Assembly (NCBI GenBank): GCA_026018925.1
Contig: JAKSZU010000018.1
Span: 4,744,920 to 4,808,919 of the forward strand
Direction: 5' to 3'
Source of the DNA: Tupaia tana
Lineage: Eukaryota > Chordata > Mammalia > Scandentia > Tupaiidae
Length of the DNA stretch: 64,000 bases
Part shown: piece after piece, positions 58,121 through 64,000 of the stretch
How positions within the stretch are numbered: position 1 is the first letter of the stretch
Layout: each line of letters opens with the position of its first letter
Notes under the pieces: model-generated
Database searches by the model: none
Told to the model about the DNA's origin: nothing
The model's input: only the letters and a program-made list of their open reading frames with translations
Program-made: the position numbers and the translations under genes

Positions 58121-58404
58121 TTTTTTTTTTTGTATGTTTGTTTTCAGTTTTTGCTATAGGGTATGTGCACTCACCAGAGAGAAAGAGAGACAGAGAGAGA
58201 GAGAGAAAGGAAAAATGAGAAATCACCCCTCCACCCAACCAAGGTGGATGACCATGCCACAATCCCTTTTCCTCTAGTCTCCTTTTGGGATTTTGGGAAT
58301 GTACACATGCTTGGCATGATTCTTAAGCCACCAGGTCCAGGACTCAAACCATGCATTCAGCCATGTGGGATTCAGCACTTTAACCTCCATGCTACCTGCT
58401 GGTT
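58121..58404 (-). mobile_element. SINE-A, old copy
   Basis: T11, TTTTGCTATAGGGTATGTGC, (GA)n, head CTACCTGCTGGTTC. TACATCAG and TACATTAG at the borders may be the target-site duplication. Confidence 0.85.
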
Positions 58405-58406
58405 CT

Positions 58407-59183
58407 ACATTAGATTCTTAACAGGGCCTGGCATGACTGGGCCGTGACTTGGGAAGCCACTACTGAGGTGGGAGGGGAAGAGAGGAAAGGGGCATTTCAA
58501 GAACCCACTGTGGATTATAGGCACTAAATGTGATCCCTGTGGTGCAGACCAGGTCACTGAGGATATGAGAACCAAAGTAATCCAAGACTACGTGCGTGGC
58601 GAATGGGAAGGTCAAGATTTTTTTCTTTTTTTTAAGCAATTAGTAAAATAAAGTGTTATTGTTTTAAAAGCATAACAGAGTCAATGAAGTCTTTAAGAGG
58701 AAAAAGCAGAGGTAGGACTTTTTTCCAGTACAACGCGAGTAAAATTAAATCAGGTGTATTGATTCAACATAGAAAAGTTTTAATGAGACAAAAGTCATGA
58801 ACCTGGGCCTGGTCTCAGAGCAGTAGCCATGGTGCCCGATCTAATCCAGGCTGTGGGATTTGGTTCTCAACTCGGGGGTGCAGTTGCTTTTACTCACCAG
58901 GGCTTTTGAAGCGCAGATTGCCAAAGAACGATGCAACTAAGAGCCTGGAGGATCCTCCCTGCTCAGGGCTAGGAGGCTGATGGTAAGGCCTCGAGGCCTG
59001 GGGCTCTGGAGGCAAGCTCAAGTGCATGAGCATGGTGGGCTTGGTGCTCGCGTCTGACTCATCGAGGGTGTGCAACCACAGGAAGGATCACGGCAATGAC
59101 AAAATAGCAACGCCAGTACAGTGACAAACATCTGCCACTATTTCCAGAGTGTCCTTCAGGGGCCAAGCACTCATACCTTCATC
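58407..59183. other. Unassigned sequence with a possible cryptic exon
   Basis: 58860-59090 is GC-richer than its surroundings and carries a strong donor-like sequence on minus (see findings). No known exon recognised. Confidence 0.4.
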
Positions 59184-59191
59184 TGCATCTT

Positions 59192-59462
59192 TTTTTTTTT
59201 TTTTTTTTTTTGAGAGGTTTTTGCTATAGGGCGTGTGTGCTCACCAGACAGACAGAGAGAGACAGAGAGACAGAAAGCGAGAAATCACCCCCCAGGGGGA
59301 ATGGCCATGCTGCAATCCCTTCTCTTCCATTCTCTTCTCGGGATCTTGGGCACGCACGCACATGCACCTGACGTGAGTTTTAAGCCACCGGATCCGGGAC
59401 TTGAACCGCGGTCAACTACATAGGAGTCCAGCGACATAGCCATTATGCTAACTGCTGGTCCC
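59192..59462 (-). mobile_element. SINE-A, young full-length copy
   Basis: About 20-T start, GAGAGGTTTTTGCTATAGGGC, head GCTAACTGCTGGTCCC. Target-site duplication TGCATCTT at 59184-59191 and 59463-59470. Confidence 0.95.
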
Positions 59463-59470
59463 TGCATCTT

Positions 59471-59790
59471 CATGACTATGCTGCAGGTTTGTATCAATAG
59501 CATTCCCATTTCCTAGCTGGGAAAATTGAGGGTCACAGGGGTCAAGGAATGTCCTGGGAAAGCTATGGCTTGGAGGTATCTGGGTACCAAGATACTGAGA
59601 GGGAATTTTGGGGGATCCTCCCTAAACCAGGGGATATAATTCATCAGCCTGGAGAAAGATGGTCCAGGTGTCTCAAAGCTCCACACTAAGAACTGCCCAG
59701 ATGTGCGGACAGCTATCAGCATATCCAATGTGTTCTCTACAAACATCTACTGAACTAAACACTATTGAAATTAAGTCTTTGTCTGTAACG
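59471..59790. other. Unassigned sequence
   Basis: 59510-59600 has MIR-like GGGAAAATTGAGGGTCACAG; the rest is unassigned. Confidence 0.4.
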
Positions 59791-59794
59791 ATAT

Positions 59795-60620
59795 GGAAAC
59801 CACAATCAGAGACCACCCGTCAGAACAGCTAAGATTAAAAAAGTAAAAAATAAGTGCTAGAGAGGCTATGGTGAGAAGGGAACTCTCCTACACTGTTGGT
59901 GGGAACATAAATTAGCACATCACTGTGGAGAACAATACGAGGGTTCTTCAAAGACCTTCAAAGACAAATAGAACTACTATATGATCCAGCAATTCTACTC
60001 CTGGGTATCTACCCATAGGATAGGATACATTCGGTTGGAAAAAACAATTACACATCCATGTTTATTGCAACATTATTCACAATTGCTAAGACACGGTACA
60101 AACCCAAATGTCCACAAACAGATGAATGGATTGAAAAAGTGTGGCACACATACACTACAGAATACTACTCAGCCACAAAAAAACACAATGAGACCCTGGC
60201 ATGTGATAGAAAGTGGATGACTATGGGCGATTTACTGCTAAGCAAAGCAAGCCAGACTACAAAGAGAGGCATTGTATGTCCCCACTCAATATGTACCGAA
60301 TGTCTGCACTCTATAGCAGAAACTGAAAGACTATAAGATATTAAAGCGTGGGGAACAATTGTGGATACTAGAGACAGTGGGCGAAGAGGGTGGGAAATGG
60401 GGACAGGTCAGAGGAGGGAATTTCAGGGAAAAAGAAAGAGGCAAAACATTTAAGGGACACGAAATGGAAAAATATCTGTTGATGATGTGACTGATATCTG
60501 AAACTAGACTAATATACAGTGGATTTATGCTGGGAAAATTCATTTTGCATGCCATAAATGATACACAGTGATTGAATGTCTAAAACAAATGAAAAATATT
60601 GAAAGAAAATAAAGACATGG
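59795..60620 (+). mobile_element. 5'-truncated L1 3' end
   Basis: End of ORF2 (MFIATLFTIAKTRYKPKCPQ; TDEWIEKVWHTYTTEYYSAT) and 3'UTR to an A-rich end (GAAAGAAAATAAAGAC). Related to 40040-40760 but shorter. Confidence 0.92.
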
Positions 60621-61959
60621 ACCGGTGATAAGAAAAGAGTTACATTTGAAACGATGCAGCATCATTTACAAAACTTGTGCTTCCTTTTGTCTTTGTCTTT
60701 TATTATTATTATTTTTTTTATAGTCATAGGAGGGTTAGATTTTCAATTTACGTGGCAAGTAAGACCAACATGGCCACTGTGGAGCAGGCCCTGTGCTGAG
60801 CGGCATCCGGAGGTTAATTCTGGTGTCAATGCGCCACTTTCCTACGATGGATCGGTGACATCTGTCACCAGGGCAGGGAAGTGCAGAGAAGGCAAGAGTC
60901 ACAAAGGCCTATCTCCTTCCTTTCCTCCCACGGGGTCAGGGGTCACCTCCATGCAGACAGATCCTCAGCCTGGGACTGTTGCTGAACTAGAGTGAGACCC
61001 AGTCTGGCACCAACCTATCCGTGCCGAGCCGAGCCACACCCACTGGACTGAATCCCAGGGCACGCGCCATTGACAGGGAAGTGTGTTGGGTCCAGTTCAC
61101 TTGATCGAAGTCATGTAATCAGCTCCTAGATGTACTTCAATCTTCTTCTCACCCTCCCCAAATCCAATGAGTCAAGGTTCTTTCAGTGCCTGAATCTTTT
61201 TTATTCTTTGAATTTCTCAGCAGCTCAGCAATGTGTCACTGCATTGTGCAGTCATAAAAATAATATTAATGTTACATGGTGCGAGATGGTGCTCGTGTTA
61301 CGTTCTGCGGCTGAGAAATATGGAGTGTGTCAACATGTTCAAGGCCCAGAAAGAGCGCTTCCGCACCCAGCCACACTCCCTGCAAGCTCTGTATACATTT
61401 CAATTCTTTATGTGTGAGGTTTAATGAGTTTGGATTCTTTGCCTCATTGGTCATAGTACTAGGAAATAAAACAAGGGAAAAGGCATAACTCTCCCACGTT
61501 TAAACTTTAAATGCACCAGATCCTTAAAACAAACCAAACAGAAATGATTGCTGAAATTTATAGGAGAAATGATGTATGATTTGAACTTCCAAAACATGTT
61601 TTGGGTCTGCTCCAAACTCTTTCAAACCCAGAAGGCCGTGTTTGCTAGTCGGTGTGCTCGACAGCTTTTCCTTTGCCTGCGCCCTGGAAGCGGCCAGGGA
61701 GAACCCACGTTACCTTGTGAGCGAAAGAGCATTTTCACTAGAGAAGCAGGGATTTATTTCGGCCCTGTGAGGTGCTATGCCCTGTGTTTGATACTGGAAA
61801 CATCAGAGATGAATCTAACACGCATAGTACATCATCCCAGGTGAGACAGAGGGTTCAGGAGGGAGAGTAAGAGAGAAATAAAAGAACATCTCAGGAAATG
61901 AAGCAAAAAAGATCTGGCTATCAATTGGGGGATGATGATGATTTTGAAAATGGGTAATA
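60621..61959. other. Unassigned, repeat-poor sequence
   Basis: 60700-60720 T/A run. No transposon or exon recognised in 60740-61950; 61180-61440 looks unique. Confidence 0.45.
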
Positions 61960-62185
61960 CTGACTGACCGCTTAATATACGGCAGGCTTTGTGAATTGTC
62001 TGGGCGTTACCCGGTGTGACCCTGAATGCTTCTGTGATGTGGGTGTCATCATCACACCCATTTAATAGATGGGAAACCGAGGCCCAGAAATGTTCCATCA
62101 CCTCTCCAAGTTACTCCAGAAGAAAGTTGCAGGGCCAGGATCGGCACCCATGCAGAGAGATGATCTGGCTCTGCGGTCAGTGTGC
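61960..62185 (-). mobile_element. MIR SINE
   Basis: Antisense MIR: GACCGCTTAATATACGGCAGG, CCCATTTAATAGATGGGAAAC, CGAGGCCCAGAAATG, GGCCAGGATCGGCACCC. Confidence 0.9.
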
Positions 62186-63394
62186 ACGTTTGTGCTGAGT
62201 GAGAGGAGCGAGGAGTCAGTGTGATGCGCAGTTTCTAGTGTGGGTGCCTAGGTCTGCAGAGTTGAGACCAATCACAAGATCTACATGAAAACCTAAATAG
62301 AGTAGTTTTGGAGGACAAGCGAGGTCATAAGTTAGGGATGAGTTAAAACTGAGAAGGAAGAGAAGGGGGCGATAAACTTGACCCTTGTTTCTCCTCAGTA
62401 GTGAACAGGCCCTGCTGGAGTCTCACGGTAGAGGCCAGCCTCACAGTCAGACCCAGAGTCTCCCGGTTATTTCTATGGGATGGAAGCCTGGCCACCATTA
62501 CCTTGACGCATTAACTACTCTGCCTCAAGGGTTTGCTCTCTTGCTGTCTAGACTATTCTTTCAAATGTGCTTAAACTTAGAAGATTAGCCTAATTCAATA
62601 TACAGATCATTTGGGTGATCAATATCCCTTGCTTTAAAGGCCAGAGTTAAAACTAAAAAAAGAAGTAACAACTTGGACCAGCGCCAAGCTAAGAGTAATA
62701 AGAAGAAGACTGCGCCGCTTCTTCCGGGCCCAGCTGTCAGTTTTGCTTTTGTCTACCAGTGCTGCACCCGGCTCACGCCCGAGTCCCTGCGAGCTACCGG
62801 GGAGTGAGGGTTTCCCATCTCTTAATTCCTGTCCAGGTAGAACATTTAGGCTGCTTTCGTGGTAGCAAAATGATACCGAAAATCCATATGCAGCAAACTG
62901 GGTGATGATTTCTACAGGGAATCACTTCCAAACACTTTGGCAATTACACGAAGTGAGAAGTTCCTTTGTGGTGTCTGTGGGGATGTGTGCATGCCGACGG
63001 AGTCCAGTCTGGTTTCTTTGATGAGTACAGAGAGCACAGGAGACAGAGCACTGTTATCTCAGGAAGGAGCTGATTTGGAATCTGGAGGGTTTTCCTCCTT
63101 TGGATCTGGTGAAAATTGGGCATGGAGCTTTTAGAAAAAAATAGAAAACTGTATGCTTGTTAAACATATTGGTTATTTTAGTCATCTGTATTTAGTACAT
63201 AATTTCCAGGGAAACAATGGCATCTAGTCCATGTCCCACCATCCCCTGTAACTTGCCCACAGTTAGTTCCTGGGAGAGGTGGAATACACTAATTTATCTG
63301 AGATGTCCTGGCTCACAGGGACAGCTGTCAGTCGACATGTGACACGTGCATAGCGACGCAGAGGTGTCACGTGTCAAGCAGGCCGTTTCCACTT
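62186..63394. other. Unassigned intronic sequence
   Basis: No repeat or exon recognised. Confidence 0.45.
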
Positions 63395-63689
63395 GGAACA
63401 GGTAGGGAAGGCTTGGAGGGACTTTTAAGCAGGTCGGAAGGGATGTGTGAGTTCCCCAGGAGGCCAGGGAGGGAAGGACACTCAGCCTGAAGGAACAGGT
63501 GTTCAAAGGACCGAGAGCCCTCAAGGGCCCGGCATGTTGGCAGAATAACATTGTACTTGCCAGGAATTTCGAGTACACAGGTGGAGAGAAAGGGAGGGAG
63601 GCCAGAACAGTGGTTGGAGAGCAGATTATGAAGAACCTGGAGTTGATGGCACTGGGAAGAGAAGGCCATCAGTGTTTTGTTCTGTTCAC
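63395..63689 (-). mobile_element. L2-like LINE remnant
   Basis: GGAAGGCTTGGAGGGACTTT, CTGAAGGAACAGGTGTTCAAAG, TTATGAAGAACCTGGAGTTG: antisense L2 cadence. Confidence 0.6.
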
Positions 63690-63916
63690 CGGAGTACCTG
63701 TGCACTTGCCAGAGAAACATTGGTGGGGTGGGGGGAGGAGAAAGCACCCTGATGGGGTGTGGTCACACCACCAACTCCTCTAGTTCTCCACCCCGTCAGG
63801 ATCTGGGGCACACATGCACACACACGTGCATTTTTCAAGCCACCAGGGCTGAGATTTGAACTGCAGTTGGCCATGTGGGATCGGCTTCCCTTATCCACTA
63901 GGCTACAGGTGGGCCT
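63690..63916 (-). mobile_element. SINE-A, old copy
   Basis: CTGTGCACTTGCCAGAGAAAC, CACACATGCACACACACGTGC, CTGCAGTTGGCCATGTGGG, head AGGCTACAGGTGGGCC. Diverged. Confidence 0.78.
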
Positions 63917-64000
63917 GCCATGAGTATTTTCAAGCAGAGGAGAGTGTTTCAGAAAAGCAGCAGTGGGAGGATGAATGGCATTGGGAGTGGAGATGCAGTT

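Larger units (their letters stand above)
28080..64000 (-). other. CDH13: CDH13 intron upstream of the exon (partial)
   Basis: Ends at the TAG acceptor at 28080-28082. The preceding coding segment, expected to end in the LDRE motif of cadherin repeat 2, is not seen up to 64000, so the intron exceeds 35.9 kb. It is filled with SINE-A, MIR, L2, L1 and LTR remnants plus a minisatellite. Confidence 0.72.

Overview
This is mammalian nuclear DNA, almost all of it intronic. The only functional coding segment I can support is one 141-bp exon of CDH13 (T-cadherin, minus strand, 27939-28079). It has clean splice sites and no other recognisable CDH13 exon lies nearby. CDH13 is known in other mammals as a very large gene with introns of tens to hundreds of kilobases, so I read 1-27938 as the following intron and 28080-64000 as the preceding intron.

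Organism. More than 30 copies of a tRNA-derived SINE are present, called SINE-A below. It has a tRNA-like head, a body with GT-rich and CT-rich blocks, and an A-rich tail. It is not primate Alu, rodent B1/B2/ID, carnivore Can, ruminant Bov or the rabbit C element. One old SINE at 13305-13510 joins a tRNA-like head to a 7SL RNA (Alu-like) segment. Retroposed 7SL elements are known from Euarchontoglires. Together these suggest a non-primate euarchontan. A tree shrew (Scandentia) is my best guess and a colugo the alternative; this is inference from SINE type alone.

Layout. 1-8.9 kb: old repeats (SINE-A, L2, MIR, L1 ends), a nearly identical 128-bp direct duplication (718-845 and 3110-3241) and an AT-rich degenerate tandem repeat. 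8.9-19 kb: two MaLR-type LTRs and an ancient L1 (12.3-17.1 kb) riddled with later insertions, among them an NPM1 processed pseudogene. 19-23 kb: two young SINE-A copies 44 bp apart and a PTGR1 processed pseudogene. 23-30 kb: L1, SINE-A, microsatellites and the CDH13 exon. 30-38 kb: a cluster of SINE-A copies and a 62-bp x 7 minisatellite (33850-34283). 38-41 kb: an L1 ORF2/3' end. 41-64 kb: mixed SINE-A, MIR, L2, L1 and MaLR remnants with repeat-poor blocks between.

No operons, CRISPR arrays, real tRNA or rRNA genes, or gene-start promoters were found. The two retropseudogenes are dead copies of genes whose parents lie elsewhere. I found no new biological system; the most distinctive structures are the minisatellite, the 128-bp duplication, the tRNA-7SL chimera and two size classes of the local SINE.
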